DNA from: Candidatus Melainabacteria bacterium
GTDB taxonomy: Bacteria; Cyanobacteriota; Vampirovibrionia; Obscuribacterales; Obscuribacteraceae
DNA: 64,000 bases
Direction: 5' to 3'
Assembly (NCBI GenBank): GCA_003963305.1
Contig: RXJR01000005.1
Location: 100,007-164,006, forward strand
In this document: positions 25,901 through 33,427 of the stretch, piece after piece
How positions within the stretch are numbered: the stretch's first letter is position 1
How the letters are laid out: each line of letters opens with the position of its first letter
The notes under the pieces: model-generated
The model's database searches: none
What the model saw: the letters and a program-made list of their open reading frames with translations, nothing else
What the model was told of the DNA's origin: nothing
Program-made: the position numbers and the translations under genes

Positions 25901-28346
25901 TTGTTGCGGAGGTTAGCTCCTGCACAGAACTCTTCGCGCCATATTTTGCAGCCAGTTCTGTGGCTTGTTCAGTTAAAGCAGATGACCGTTCAGTAATTTG
26001 AGCAGCCGCGACTTCAGCCACTTCGCTTCTTGCCGCAGCCTGTACAGGGGCTCTCAGTGATTCGACTGTAGTACGCAGCGATGCAGCTGTTTCAGCCGGC
26101 ACTTCGCTCATTACTTTCGCAGAAGCTTTCTCGACTGCAGCCAGCGCTTGTGCTCTTTCAGTTGCACTTCCGGCCTGCGCCAGTTGCTTGCTGGCAAGAT
26201 CAAGCTCTCGCACTGCCGGTGAGGCCGAAGACGAAGTCAGCTCGGCTACCTGTTTTGTCAAAGCAGCTGAACGATCTGCAATCTGGGTTGCCACCACTTC
26301 CATCGTTTCAGACTTAGCAACGAGCTGCACCGGTGCCTTAAGTGCTTCAACAGTGGTGCGCAAAGCAGCGCTTGATTCGGCAGGTAAGTCGGCGACAACC
26401 CTGGCGGTGGCGCGTTCTACAGCACCGAGAGCCTGTGCCTTTTCAGCAGCAGTTCCAGCTTGGGTCAACTGTTTGGTAGCCAGATCCAGCTCTCGCACCG
26501 AAGCCCGTTCACCAAACTTGGCGGTCAATTCTGCAGTCTGAGAAGTGAGAGTGGAGGAATGCTCAGCGATTTGCGCCGTCGCGGTGCGCAACTGCGAGAC
26601 GCGCTCAACTGCGGCCGTCTGGGTTTGCAAATTAGTCAGTGTGTTGCGCAAGGCAGATGTTTCGACACCCTGCTGCTCGAGCACGCTCAAAGTTTTGTTC
26701 AACTGACCGAGACTTTCAACACGCTCGGCGCCGGTGCCGGCGGCTTTGAACTTTGTCAGTCCAGTTTCGAGATCGGTCAAGGCCGCTTCAGAACGTGAAC
26801 CTAGATTACCGGTTGTGCGCAACACACTTGTCTGCTCAGCGAACTGATTGACGTGCGGGGTCAACTGTTCAATGGCCTGCACAGAATGCTCAGTTCGAGC
26901 CACTTGAGGCACAACCGAGTCAGCCACCCGTCCGGCATTAGCCTCTACTCCTGTGAGTCGGCTGCCTGCCGCCGTGGCGTCGCCCGTCAAATTGGCGAGC
27001 TTGCCGGCATCGTTTGTTACGGTCGTCAACTTTCCAGCATCGCCTGCGGCAGTCGTCAACTTTCCAGCATCGCCTGCGGCAGTCGTCAACTTTCCGGCAT
27101 CGCCTGCGGCGGTCGTGAATTTTCCAGCGTCACCAGCGACGGTCGTCAATTTTCCAGCATCGCCAGTCAGATTTGCGACGCGCCCCGCATCACCCGTCAA
27201 ATCAGCAGCGACTCGAGCCGTAGTCAGATCACCTGCAACTGCGCCTCTGCCAAAGGTCGGAATGCTCTGAACAGTGCCACTCAATGTCGTTTCAAGTTCA
27301 GTCGCGCCCGATGGTCTAAAGCGCTCGAGGAACTTACTGACCACACCGGCACCCTGTTCGGTGCTCTGCAGCCCGAGGAACCGATTTGGCATGGACATTT
27401 CGCCAAGACCTAAACTCGAGGCAGTCTCTCCGCCACGAACGAGGAACTTGGTAGCGCCCTCTGTAGCGGGCAGTACCTTCTCGCCAAAGCTTCCCGTTTT
27501 GACGAGTCCTGCCGCAGCCTGGTCCATAACCGTACCGGAGCGAGTCAGCAATCCGGCTTCTGTTGTCAGAGCAGCGCCATCTCCAGCCAATGCTGTGCCT
27601 CTGGTCAAGGCAGTAGCATCACCCATCAGGGACGAAGTTCTGCCTAGAGCGGTCGCATCGCCCATCAGGGACGAAGTTCTGCCTAAAGCGGTCGCATCGC
27701 CCAAAACAGTTGAACCGCGTAAACCGGTCACCGTCGTCTCCAGGGCACGCATGGTGGTTCCGGTCTCGCCGAGAGTGTTAAGCCCCTTCGTGACGACCGA
27801 AGCTTCGCGCAAGTCGCCAGCGATATTTCCGGCTTTAGCAGCGCCACTGCCGCCGACAAAAAGCGAACCGATAATGAATGTAGCCTGTCCGGCCATATCG
27901 GCCCTGGTTTTTAAATCGCCCGAGTTCCACTGCTGTGAAAGCTGACCGGGAATAGCAAGCAAAGCATCAGGATTGTTATAAGCAAGAGAGACTGTCTGAC
28001 TGACGCCATGAATCAGCTTGCCCGCTGCCGGCACCCAGCCCATTCCCTCTGCGGTCGTGCCACTGCCACCGGCAGCAATATTTTTCTTGAGCAGTACGTT
28101 ATCGACGCCGAAGATCGAATCGGCCATGCCGTAGGCTTGTTTGCCGACACCTTGAACGAAACCAGTTCCCATTCCGAGGAGACTGTTATCTGGAGTTGTG
28201 GCTGGCTTGGCAGGAGCCGTTGCATGCTCGTTGGGCGCCAGACTGGCTAAATTAAGGTTGCTTCCCAGGGCTGGATTGGCAGGAGCGGGCGTGGATTCTT
28301 TCGGATCCAGCTTGCCTAGTGAGAAATTGTTCCAGCTACTTGTCAT
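22983..28346 (-). CDS. Giant repeat and coiled-coil protein of unknown function
   Basis: 1787 residues. Four regions are visible. (1) Residues 1-190: Ala/Gly/Pro-rich, with a hydrophobic stretch ending FIIGSLFVGGSGAAKAG preceded by QQWNSGDLKTRADMAGQ, which is similar in style to the pre-toxin helical segment of polymorphic toxins. (2) Residues about 210-480: short tandem repeats, a 13-residue GDATALGRTSSLM and a 10-residue AGDAGKLTTA. (3) Residues about 490-1262: about eight copies of a ~96-residue helical unit, with repeating QIAERSSxLT and ERAQALxAVE. (4) About 1263-1787: more helix, then Lys/Glu and Ala/Asn-rich linkers and a Trp-containing tail (SWWWKQQHGGNPWGFN). No signal peptide, catalytic motif or toxin domain is seen. 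Function unknown. Confidence 0.8.
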   Translation of the reverse strand: MTSSWNNFSLGKLDPKESTPAPANPALGSNLNLASLAPNEHATAPAKPATTPDNSLLGMGTGFVQGVGKQAYGMADSIFGVDNVLLKKNIAAGGSGTTAEGMGWVPAAGKLIHGVSQTVSLAYNNPDALLAIPGQLSQQWNSGDLKTRADMAGQATFIIGSLFVGGSGAAKAGNIAGDLREASVVTKGLNTLGETGTTMRALETTVTGLRGSTVLGDATALGRTSSLMGDATALGRTSSLMGDATALTRGTALAGDGAALTTEAGLLTRSGTVMDQAAAGLVKTGSFGEKVLPATEGATKFLVRGGETASSLGLGEMSMPNRFLGLQSTEQGAGVVSKFLERFRPSGATELETTLSGTVQSIPTFGRGAVAGDLTTARVAADLTGDAGRVANLTGDAGKLTTVAGDAGKFTTAAGDAGKLTTAAGDAGKLTTAAGDAGKLTTVTNDAGKLANLTGDATAAGSRLTGVEANAGRVADSVVPQVARTEHSVQAIEQLTPHVNQFAEQTSVLRTTGNLGSRSEAALTDLETGLTKFKAAGTGAERVESLGQLNKTLSVLEQQGVETSALRNTLTNLQTQTAAVERVSQLRTATAQIAEHSSTLTSQTAELTAKFGERASVRELDLATKQLTQAGTAAEKAQALGAVERATARVVADLPAESSAALRTTVEALKAPVQLVAKSETMEVVATQIADRSAALTKQVAELTSSSASPAVRELDLASKQLAQAGSATERAQALAAVEKASAKVMSEVPAETAASLRTTVESLRAPVQAAARSEVAEVAAAQITERSSALTEQATELAAKYGAKSSVQELTSATRQFNEAATATERAQALGAVERASARVANEIPEAGASLRTTVEGLRAPVQTAAKVEQTELVATQIAERSSQLTQETARLSTKFAENPAVRELSTATREFNQATNAVERAEAYAKMEKAAGAVKELSPEGAQVARTVESLGAPVETAARAQRIESAVAQVDERISSLSAQTRTLAQDVAVEGRVPASVRELESATARMKQATTATEKAEAYAAVQKSATEVATEFPARSTQISKTVESMAPHVEAAERLTQFENVSSRVAYHADDVAREATLLKATSTAPLKSEAALSELQTSASTFKAATASERTEQLAQMNKNLRLVEAEVGEARVAGLRTSVARLENEAGTFERMATVDRSVAHVSEQSQSVVRQVSALEAKATTDAARISLENIRVAATESGAANVLNRTEQLSLRAKDIATVEREMGTSAGAQVRQALADLDRSTVAARTSSIDLVEYQGAKIQQQLGSLQEGSLGSRVQALRLEQLQHDVAVMKAIVPGDSVVAPHLLKLEQQISGVDAIANILAHPEVARAPGRELLKLAQSADAATATAAADRIILSGKSIEKLGDGPVSGLISERAQFWSNQRKLTDLEDTVKTKLFESGKLFGLPVNEPIFKKTLADIAMATGGILTLDGVAAYNLNKIAAMARDNVLSAQAEAQARKAEQAGKDEQTRNNEQSKKEAEVKPTEVKGASGAAQTQGTNQTAAASSSTNAANPANANNASAAPKAADSATGDNYVRASQQVVFKNDAQDVKMSPAMQVYGTPKFLHADETNNIPAGSFPTAGASWWWKQQHGGNPWGFNRGPGAPPVVAEEARPSVQITPRARGIAATPEQDLTKIAQVRFPIPRVMEISNQAMLLNSPNQFTSKAGRPGVVGGAAGASKSWTTVDWSQIGSHRVAASEGGKGNQDLSKLEKDEELGIDGSGSAAAPTNQAGAINLAQNLSQNANDPNAVDPNDPNAVVALNTQPTKGDDNLAKV
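24558..26880 (-). repeat. Tandem ~96-codon repeats inside the giant gene
   Basis: About eight degenerate units of roughly 288 bp each, recognisable in protein as [AV]-x-x-Q-I-x-[ED]-[RH]-S-x-x-L-T at the head, V-R-E-L in the middle and L-R-T-T-V-E-[AGS]-L-[KR]-A-P-V near the tail. The units diverge toward the ends, and those in the middle are most alike. Confidence 0.75.
26968..27195 (-). repeat. 30-bp tandem repeat encoding AGDAGKLTTA
   Basis: About seven copies of a 30-bp unit (plus-strand core TTTCCAGCATCGCCTGCGGC) in the giant gene. The central copies are nearly identical, which indicates recent amplification or slippage. The reading frame is kept throughout. Confidence 0.85.
27610..27707 (-). 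repeat. 39-bp tandem repeat encoding GDATALGRTSSLM
   Basis: Two almost identical 39-bp units plus a partial third (plus-strand core CATCAGGGACGAAGTTCTGC), in frame in the giant gene. Confidence 0.85.
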
Positions 28347-28674
28347 ACAAAAAACGTGAAAACCAATAGGGCTCGCAGTCTATGAACTTTCATCCGGGGT
28401 TTGTCGGTTAGTTTTCCACCTTCCTGACATCTCGTCTGTATCCGAATACCTGACACTTTTGACACTCAAGTGGTAACTTTTAACCCAGAATAATCCTTAA
28501 AACCCCCGTAGACATGGGGAAACTACGCAGTTAAACGGACGTGACACCCTGTTTCCGAACATTATTAATGTGAAAAATTTCGTTCAATTACATAGATTCC
28601 CTTTTCAGGGGCTTTTTTAAACCTTTTCAAACTTGTCAAGAGGCAATACTAATCTGAATTTGGAGCATTTCCGC
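28347..28674. other. Divergent promoter region between the giant gene and cysE
   Basis: 328 bases without a gene. It must hold the promoters of both neighbours. A TTGACA lies around 28456, but no TATAAT-like box stands at standard spacing. A compact pseudoknot-capable element lies at 28503-28527 (separate entry), and a short CCC/GGG hairpin followed by a T run lies at about 28600-28620. Confidence 0.5.
28503..28527 (+). promoter_or_regulatory. Possible H-type pseudoknot in the cysE leader
   Basis: CCCC (28503-28506) can pair with GGGG (28516-28519), and the loop sequence CGTAG (28507-28511) can pair with CTACG (28523-28527), with AAA between. This geometry is that of a small H-type pseudoknot about 150 bases before the cysE start. 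It does not fit a preQ1 consensus that I can check by eye. Inference from complementarity only. Confidence 0.3.
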
Positions 28675-29436
28675 ATGATCCTCAGACGCATAAAAGAGAA
28701 TATCGACGCCATTTTCGACCAGGATCCGGCAGCAAGATCCAGGCTGGAAGTGGTTCTCTGCTATCCAGGGTTTCACGCCGTCACCCTTCACCAGCTCTCG
28801 CATATGCTGTGGACTCATGAGTTCTACACTCTGGCTCGTTGCGTTTCACACTTCAGCCGCGTCACAACAGGCATCGAAATCCATCCGGGGGCAACTTTAG
28901 GCCGTCGCGTTTTTATCGACCACGGCATGGGAGTTGTGATTGGAGAGACCACAATCATTGGCGACGACTGCACCATCTACCAGGGCGTCACCCTGGGAGC
29001 TGGTGCCGCAGCCCGCATGGGCTCAACCACGCGGGGCACAAAGCGCCACCCGACACTGGGAAACGGTGTAGTGGTGGGCAGTGGCGCCGAGATTCAAGGA
29101 GACATCATGGTCGGCGACAACGTTCGCATCGCCTCGGGCTCCATTTTGCTTAAGGACGTTCCGGACAACTCGGTCGTTGTCGGCGTGCCAGGGCGGGTAA
29201 TTTATCGGGACGGACAAAAAGTCAAAGATGAAGTGCCCGATATCGAAGCTGAAGCCATCAAAAGCCTGAAAGACCGAATTCGCAAACTGGAGAAGCAACT
29301 GCAATCAGTCATGACCTGCATGGAATCTTTGCAACTTTCGTCACCGGTCCCACCTGTAAACGAAGAAGAAGAAAGCCCCACTTCGCCCACTTCTACCGAT
29401 CCAGTCGACGTTTTCTTGCACGGCGCTGGAATTTAG
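28675..29436 (+). CDS. cysE: Serine O-acetyltransferase
   Basis: 253 residues from the ATG at 28675, which has GGAG nine bases upstream; the longer TTG reading lacks a site. Acetylates L-serine with acetyl-CoA, the committed step of cysteine synthesis. The N-terminal helices lead to HQLSHMLW, then left-handed beta-helix hexapeptides with the catalytic region IEIHPGATLGRRVFIDHGMGVVIGE (read as two blocks) and GVTLGAG. The C-terminal 60 residues contain a helical segment (IKSLKDRIRKLEKQL) and a Ser/Thr/Pro/Glu tail, as in short SAT/EpsC-type enzymes with extensions. No cysK is adjacent. Confidence 0.93.
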   Translation: MILRRIKENIDAIFDQDPAARSRLEVVLCYPGFHAVTLHQLSHMLWTHEFYTLARCVSHFSRVTTGIEIHPGATLGRRVFIDHGMGVVIGETTIIGDDCTIYQGVTLGAGAAARMGSTTRGTKRHPTLGNGVVVGSGAEIQGDIMVGDNVRIASGSILLKDVPDNSVVVGVPGRVIYRDGQKVKDEVPDIEAEAIKSLKDRIRKLEKQLQSVMTCMESLQLSSPVPPVNEEEESPTSPTSTDPVDVFLHGAGI

Positions 29437-29572
29437 AGGCTCCGAACTTGAAATCAAGTGACAAATCAGGTTGCGAATCTGGGTAATATATTCCTGACGG
29501 TGTTGGCGCAGATTAACTCAGTGCAAAAACATCTGGATGTAGCCCACCTATTTTTCGGAGAAAGGAAACTCA

Positions 29573-29809
29573 ATGGCTGAAAGCGAGCTAGAAAAGGCAT
29601 TTGCTACGCTTGCCGAAGCGCTTACTCTGACCGAATCTGAAATCACAGAAGAAGTCAATGTGATTCAGCAGCAAATTCAGGAATTAAAAGAGCGCATCGT
29701 CCAACTCAATAGTAAGCAGCAAACTCTATCGCACGACAAAGAATCGATATCAGAGATGTTTAATCGATACTGTGCCACTGATGCCGGTGCTACGCCGTCC
29801 GATTTTTGA
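29573..29809 (+). CDS. Small coiled-coil protein
   Basis: 78 residues. Nearly the whole chain is predicted helix with heptad-like spacing of Ile, Leu and Val (ITEEVNVIQQQIQELKERIVQLNSK). No Cys pair, membrane segment or signal peptide. A good ribosome-binding site (AAAGGA, six bases) precedes the ATG. I do not recognise the family; a dimeric adaptor or regulator is possible but unproven. It is a single gene between cysE and a zinc-ribbon protein. Confidence 0.6.
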   Translation: MAESELEKAFATLAEALTLTESEITEEVNVIQQQIQELKERIVQLNSKQQTLSHDKESISEMFNRYCATDAGATPSDF

Positions 29810-29971
29810 GCCTCCAGATTTTTACCACCCCTTCTCAGAAGAATGCCGCTTATTGACCGGTTTGTCTAAGTTACGGAACCCGCGTAACTCGGCATAACAA
29901 GGTGCTATAGTGGAACCTGACGATACAACTACTCGCGCTTTCAACGAAGTCGGGGAATGATCAAGTAAAAG

Positions 29972-30511
29972 ATGCCAGCCTCTTGCCCGTATTGTGGTGC
30001 CACTCTTAATTTCGGACTCAAATTTTGCGTAGTGTGCGGCAGACACACTTCGGCTAACGAAATGAGCAAAATGGGCGGCGGTTTAAAGAGCGGCATCAAG
30101 CAGGCGGACATGACTCGCCGGCTGGACGATAATCTTTCCGCAAACAACTTCAACAGCTCGCGCAAACCGACGCGCTTCCGCAAGCACGTTAAAAGCATGT
30201 CGGAACATGCGATTTATATTTTCATCGGAGTGGCGCTCTTTTTCTGTGCCGTTCGATTCACCGTTCAGACATGGTTTCCCCATAAGATTCACACGGTCCT
30301 GGCGCCCATTCTCGGCAAAAATGCAAATGTAGTAGAACAGACTCTTACAGGCAGCCCGGCTGATGAGTTGGAAGATCCTGACGCGCCTACTGACGAAGAT
30401 AAGGACGCAGCTGCAGCAAAAGCCAAGGCAGAAGCCGACGCCAAAGCCAAAGCGAAAGCCGCGAACGCAAAAGCCGCTTCAAAGAAACATCGGAAGAGAC
30501 ACAGGCACTAG
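29972..30511 (+). CDS. Zinc-ribbon membrane protein with Lys/Ala-rich tail
   Basis: 179 residues. N-terminal zinc ribbon: CPYC near residue 5 and CVVCG 14 residues later (C-x2-C...C-x2-C). One membrane segment follows at about 76-95 (AIYIFIGVALFFCAVRFTVQ). After it comes an acidic stretch (DELEDPDAPTDEDKD) and then an alanine/lysine-rich tail (AKAKAEADAKAKAKAANAK) ending KKHRKRHRH, which resembles histone-H1-like basic tails. The tail could bind nucleic acid or acidic polymers, on whichever side of the membrane it lies. A second zinc-ribbon membrane protein occurs at 51178. Function unknown. Confidence 0.65.
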   Translation: MPASCPYCGATLNFGLKFCVVCGRHTSANEMSKMGGGLKSGIKQADMTRRLDDNLSANNFNSSRKPTRFRKHVKSMSEHAIYIFIGVALFFCAVRFTVQTWFPHKIHTVLAPILGKNANVVEQTLTGSPADELEDPDAPTDEDKDAAAAKAKAEADAKAKAKAANAKAASKKHRKRHRH

Positions 30512-30549
30512 CTCGTTAGCCTTTTCCTGGCTATCCAGACGCATCCACC

Positions 30550-30774
30550 TTATGTAGTGGGACGCTCGTCGTCGCGAGCCAGGCGAACCATACCCATCTC
30601 TACCAACAGTTTGAATTCCTCTGCACTCCAGGACTTTTTTACTTTCGGCGAGTGATAGAGGCTGGCGCGAATTTGCTTGCCTCCGGCACCAGTCACTTCG
30701 TAGAAGTATTCCTTCTCGTAATAAGGTGGTGCCTTAACGAGCAGCAGTTGGCCTTTTTTCAAATCATCTAACAC
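30550..30774 (-). CDS. Small hypothetical protein
   Basis: 74 residues, GTG start 11 bases after the stop of the acyl-CoA dehydrogenase-like gene, so probably co-transcribed with it. A beta-rich first half (LLLVKAPPYYEKEYFYEVTGAGG) and a helical second half (SAEEFKLLVEMGMVRLAR) are visible. No motif I recognise. The second half has the spacing of a small winged or SH3-like fold, but that is speculation. Confidence 0.45.
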   Translation of the reverse strand: MLDDLKKGQLLLVKAPPYYEKEYFYEVTGAGGKQIRASLYHSPKVKKSWSAEEFKLLVEMGMVRLARDDERPTT

Positions 30775-30785
30775 GGCTTGCGAAG

Positions 30786-31886
30786 CTACTGATGAACAAG
30801 CTGACGACCGATTTCCACTTTAGAATCGACGCTACTGCCTTGATAGACTTGATAAGACTTCGCATCACGCATCAACTTCTCGACCGGATACTCTTTCGAA
30901 TATCCATAGCCGCCATAGACCTGGACCGCGTCAGTAGTGATTCTCATCGCCATGTCCAGAGCAAACGACCGCGCCACTGCAGCCGACACCAGGCCGGTTT
31001 GCTCGGCACCGGCAATAGCGCAAGCCTGATAAATCAGAAGTCTGGCCGCTTCAATATCTTTGGCCATATCGGCAATCATGAAACCTACAGCCTGATGCTG
31101 GGCGATCGGCACGCCGAATGTCTTTCGCTCCTTTGAATATTGAATGGCATTTTTCATTGCACTACAGGCGATACCAAGCGAACCGGAAGCAAGCAAACAA
31201 GCGGCTTGATCTTGCAAGAGCTTGAGCATCTGTTGATCGGCTTGAAAAATATCGTCAGAAGCGATTTGAACATTGTTCAGCCTTATCGACGTGAGCGGCA
31301 AAGCTTTTCTGCCGACCGAGAAAGCAGTGGCACCACATTCAACACCAGCGCTTTTTTTTGAAACAACGAAGAATTGGCGAGGAGATCCGCCTGGGGAAAC
31401 CACGAACCAGTCTGCATTGACACCATTTGCCACGACCGCTTCACCGCTCAGGACTTTTCCGTCTTTGAGTTTGAGAGAGTCGTTTTTCTTCTCGGTCGAG
31501 GCAAACAAATTAACATCAACACCGGCGAAGATTGGTGACTCGGTCAGAGGTTGCAAAAGCTTTTTCTTGTGAGCATCTGTACCCAACGCAAGCACAATCA
31601 TCTGCGCCAGAGTGTTAGCCTCGACAACCCCATAAATGCCACTGCATCCGGCAGCCAGCTCCTCTGCGATGACACAAGATTCCAAAAGAGATAAACCAAG
31701 CCCACCAAATTGATCCGGAATCAACGTTGTCGCCAGTCCCAGTTCCCACAACTGCTTCAACAGTGCTTCGGGAGCCTTTGCCTGCTGATCGCATTCATAT
31801 GCTTTTGGCGCCAGTTCGTTTTCAGCAAACTCGCGCGCCAGCTTCTGAAATTCTTGCTGCTCTTCAGTCAATGCTAAGTCCGGCAT
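30786..31886 (-). CDS. Acyl-CoA dehydrogenase homologue lacking the catalytic glutamate
   Basis: 366 residues from the ATG at 31884-31886, chosen for GGAGG seven bases upstream and the conserved DLALTEEQQEFQKLAREFA; a reading 50 codons longer is not conserved. The three ACAD domains are present: N-terminal helices, the beta domain and the C-terminal helices with KERKTFGVPIAQHQ and YGGYGYSKEYPVEKLMRDAK. In acyl-CoA dehydrogenases the next motif is IYEGT, with the catalytic Glu. Here it reads VYQGSS, so Gln 349 (codon CAA) replaces it. The alternative Glu of the isovaleryl/long-chain type is also not visible. The enzyme may be inactive as a dehydrogenase or do another reaction. EtfAB genes lie 8 kb away. 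Confidence 0.8.
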   Translation of the reverse strand: MPDLALTEEQQEFQKLAREFAENELAPKAYECDQQAKAPEALLKQLWELGLATTLIPDQFGGLGLSLLESCVIAEELAAGCSGIYGVVEANTLAQMIVLALGTDAHKKKLLQPLTESPIFAGVDVNLFASTEKKNDSLKLKDGKVLSGEAVVANGVNADWFVVSPGGSPRQFFVVSKKSAGVECGATAFSVGRKALPLTSIRLNNVQIASDDIFQADQQMLKLLQDQAACLLASGSLGIACSAMKNAIQYSKERKTFGVPIAQHQAVGFMIADMAKDIEAARLLIYQACAIAGAEQTGLVSAAVARSFALDMAMRITTDAVQVYGGYGYSKEYPVEKLMRDAKSYQVYQGSSVDSKVEIGRQLVHQ

Positions 31887-32128
31887 AATCTTTCCTCCGC
31901 GCCTGGGCGCGTTACATTCTGCATATATTCCATACAACAGTTTATTTGAGATCCACGCAGAACAAGCCAACTCCAGACGGTCCGAACCGTCTAAAAAGAA
32001 GTTCATCTCAAAAGCGCAAAACCAGTCAGGTTCCACTTGACCGGAGGTTGCAGGGTAGTCATGATATGCACAACCCGCTCAATTGACGAGCAGTGGCATC
32101 GCGACGTTCGATTTTCAGGCACAAAAAC

Positions 32129-32806
32129 ATGGCTGTTCTGGTAGCTCCTTCCATATTGTCCGCAGACTTCGCCAGGCTTGGCGAAGAGATCAAGCGAGTA
32201 GAGAGCGCAGGCGCCGACTGGATACACGTTGACGTCATGGACGGGCAATTTGTACCGAACCTGACAATAGGACCACCTGTGGTGCGAGCAATTCGCAAGC
32301 AGACCAGTTTGCCGCTCGATGTTCATCTGATGATAGTCGAGCCCGATCGATATCTGGAAGATTTCGCCGAAGCAGGCTCCGACTACATTACAGTGCACGT
32401 CGAAGCATGCGTACATTTGCAAAGAACGCTCTCTCACATACGCAAGCTCGGCAAAAAAGCTGGTGTTTCCTTAAACCCCGGCACGTCGCCTGAGACGATA
32501 AGATATGTTCTGGATGACCTCGATCTGGTTCTGATAATGTCTGTAAATCCTGGTTTCGGAGGGCAGAAATTCATCGAAGCAGTGGTGCCTAAAATCAAAA
32601 CAGTAAAATCGATGCTCGAGAACGCCGGTCATCCTGAAGTGCGTATCTCCGTCGATGGTGGCATCAATCCGACCACGGGGCGCGTAGTCGTAGATGCTGG
32701 TGCAGACGTGCTAGTAGCCGGCAATGCAATTTACGGCGCCAGCGATATCAATAAGGCGGTCGCCGATTTGCATATAACGCCGACACCAGCCGGCAGTGTG
32801 AAATAA
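32129..32806 (+). CDS. rpe: Ribulose-phosphate 3-epimerase
   Basis: 225 residues from the ATG at 32129; the longer reading adds 12 residues without conservation. Interconverts ribulose-5-phosphate and xylulose-5-phosphate in the pentose phosphate pathway. Typical TIM-barrel motifs: [57 protein letters not shown] and VDGGINPTT. Metal-binding His and catalytic Asp are in these blocks. It is divergent from the acyl-CoA dehydrogenase homologue (about 240 bases) and followed by an exported protein gene 32 bases downstream. Confidence 0.95.
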   Translation: MAVLVAPSILSADFARLGEEIKRVESAGADWIHVDVMDGQFVPNLTIGPPVVRAIRKQTSLPLDVHLMIVEPDRYLEDFAEAGSDYITVHVEACVHLQRTLSHIRKLGKKAGVSLNPGTSPETIRYVLDDLDLVLIMSVNPGFGGQKFIEAVVPKIKTVKSMLENAGHPEVRISVDGGINPTTGRVVVDAGADVLVAGNAIYGASDINKAVADLHITPTPAGSVK

Positions 32807-32837
32807 TTCGAGCAGACGTAAGGAAAGGGAGCTACAA

Positions 32838-33407
32838 ATGCGAAGCGACATCCTGAAGATCCAGACTCTCACCATAGTTGCACTTGCTGCAGCGGGATCA
32901 CTTTTGCAGCCCGCGCTTGCAAGAGATATCGACTTTGCGCAAGACACCACCCCCATCGTTCACGCAGAACAGGCTCCTGTTTCGTCAGATCAGATCCTGG
33001 ATATCAGCACATCCAGTTCAAGCGCCCTGCGCATGGAAGGCGAACAATTGATTCGCGTCAATAAACTGGACAAAGCGATCTCGGTTCTCGCCAGGTCGGT
33101 CGAGATGTCGCCCGAAGACATGGACGGTCGCATCTTGTACGCCGAAGCGATGGAAAAGAAGTTAGCGCACCAGACGCCTAAAGACCCTCAATTGCACAAT
33201 CTTGCAGTGCGCCAGTGGCTGTATATAGCCAAGAAAGGCCAGTATATGGACCAGAAAGTACAGGGCATGAAGCACCTGAGCAATATCTGCGGTACTAAAC
33301 CGCGCATGCTGGAGACAGAAGATCGTTTCCTGGCGCGTGTTCTAATGCCTGAAGAGAATCAACAAGTGGCAAACGGCAAGACAGCGCCGGGCGCCGAGAA
33401 CTACTAA
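32838..33407 (+). CDS. Exported hypothetical protein with one TPR-like hairpin
   Basis: 189 residues. A signal peptide (basic start, LTIVALAAAGSLLQPALA, cleavage after ALA near residue 28). One helical hairpin resembling a tetratricopeptide repeat: GEQLIRVNKLDKAISVLARSVEMSPED. The rest is unrecognised. AAGGA/GGGAG precede the ATG. It follows rpe closely on the same strand and is convergent with the next gene. No family assignment. Confidence 0.6.
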   Translation: MRSDILKIQTLTIVALAAAGSLLQPALARDIDFAQDTTPIVHAEQAPVSSDQILDISTSSSSALRMEGEQLIRVNKLDKAISVLARSVEMSPEDMDGRILYAEAMEKKLAHQTPKDPQLHNLAVRQWLYIAKKGQYMDQKVQGMKHLSNICGTKPRMLETEDRFLARVLMPEENQQVANGKTAPGAENY

Positions 33408-33427
33408 GCAACGAAATCGAGTTTCTC

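Noticed and set aside
26968..27195. Regular repeats that could be mistaken for a CRISPR array
   Set aside because: Unit is 30 bp without variable spacers and keeps an open reading frame.
26953..27270. Plus-strand repetitive frame (ASPAAVVNFP units)
   Set aside because: Antisense of the 30-bp repeats of the giant gene; the minus-strand frame is far longer and continuous.
28503..28527. preQ1 riboswitch in the cysE leader
   Set aside because: The topology is similar, but the loop and tail do not match the preQ1-I consensus and the downstream gene is not a queuosine gene.
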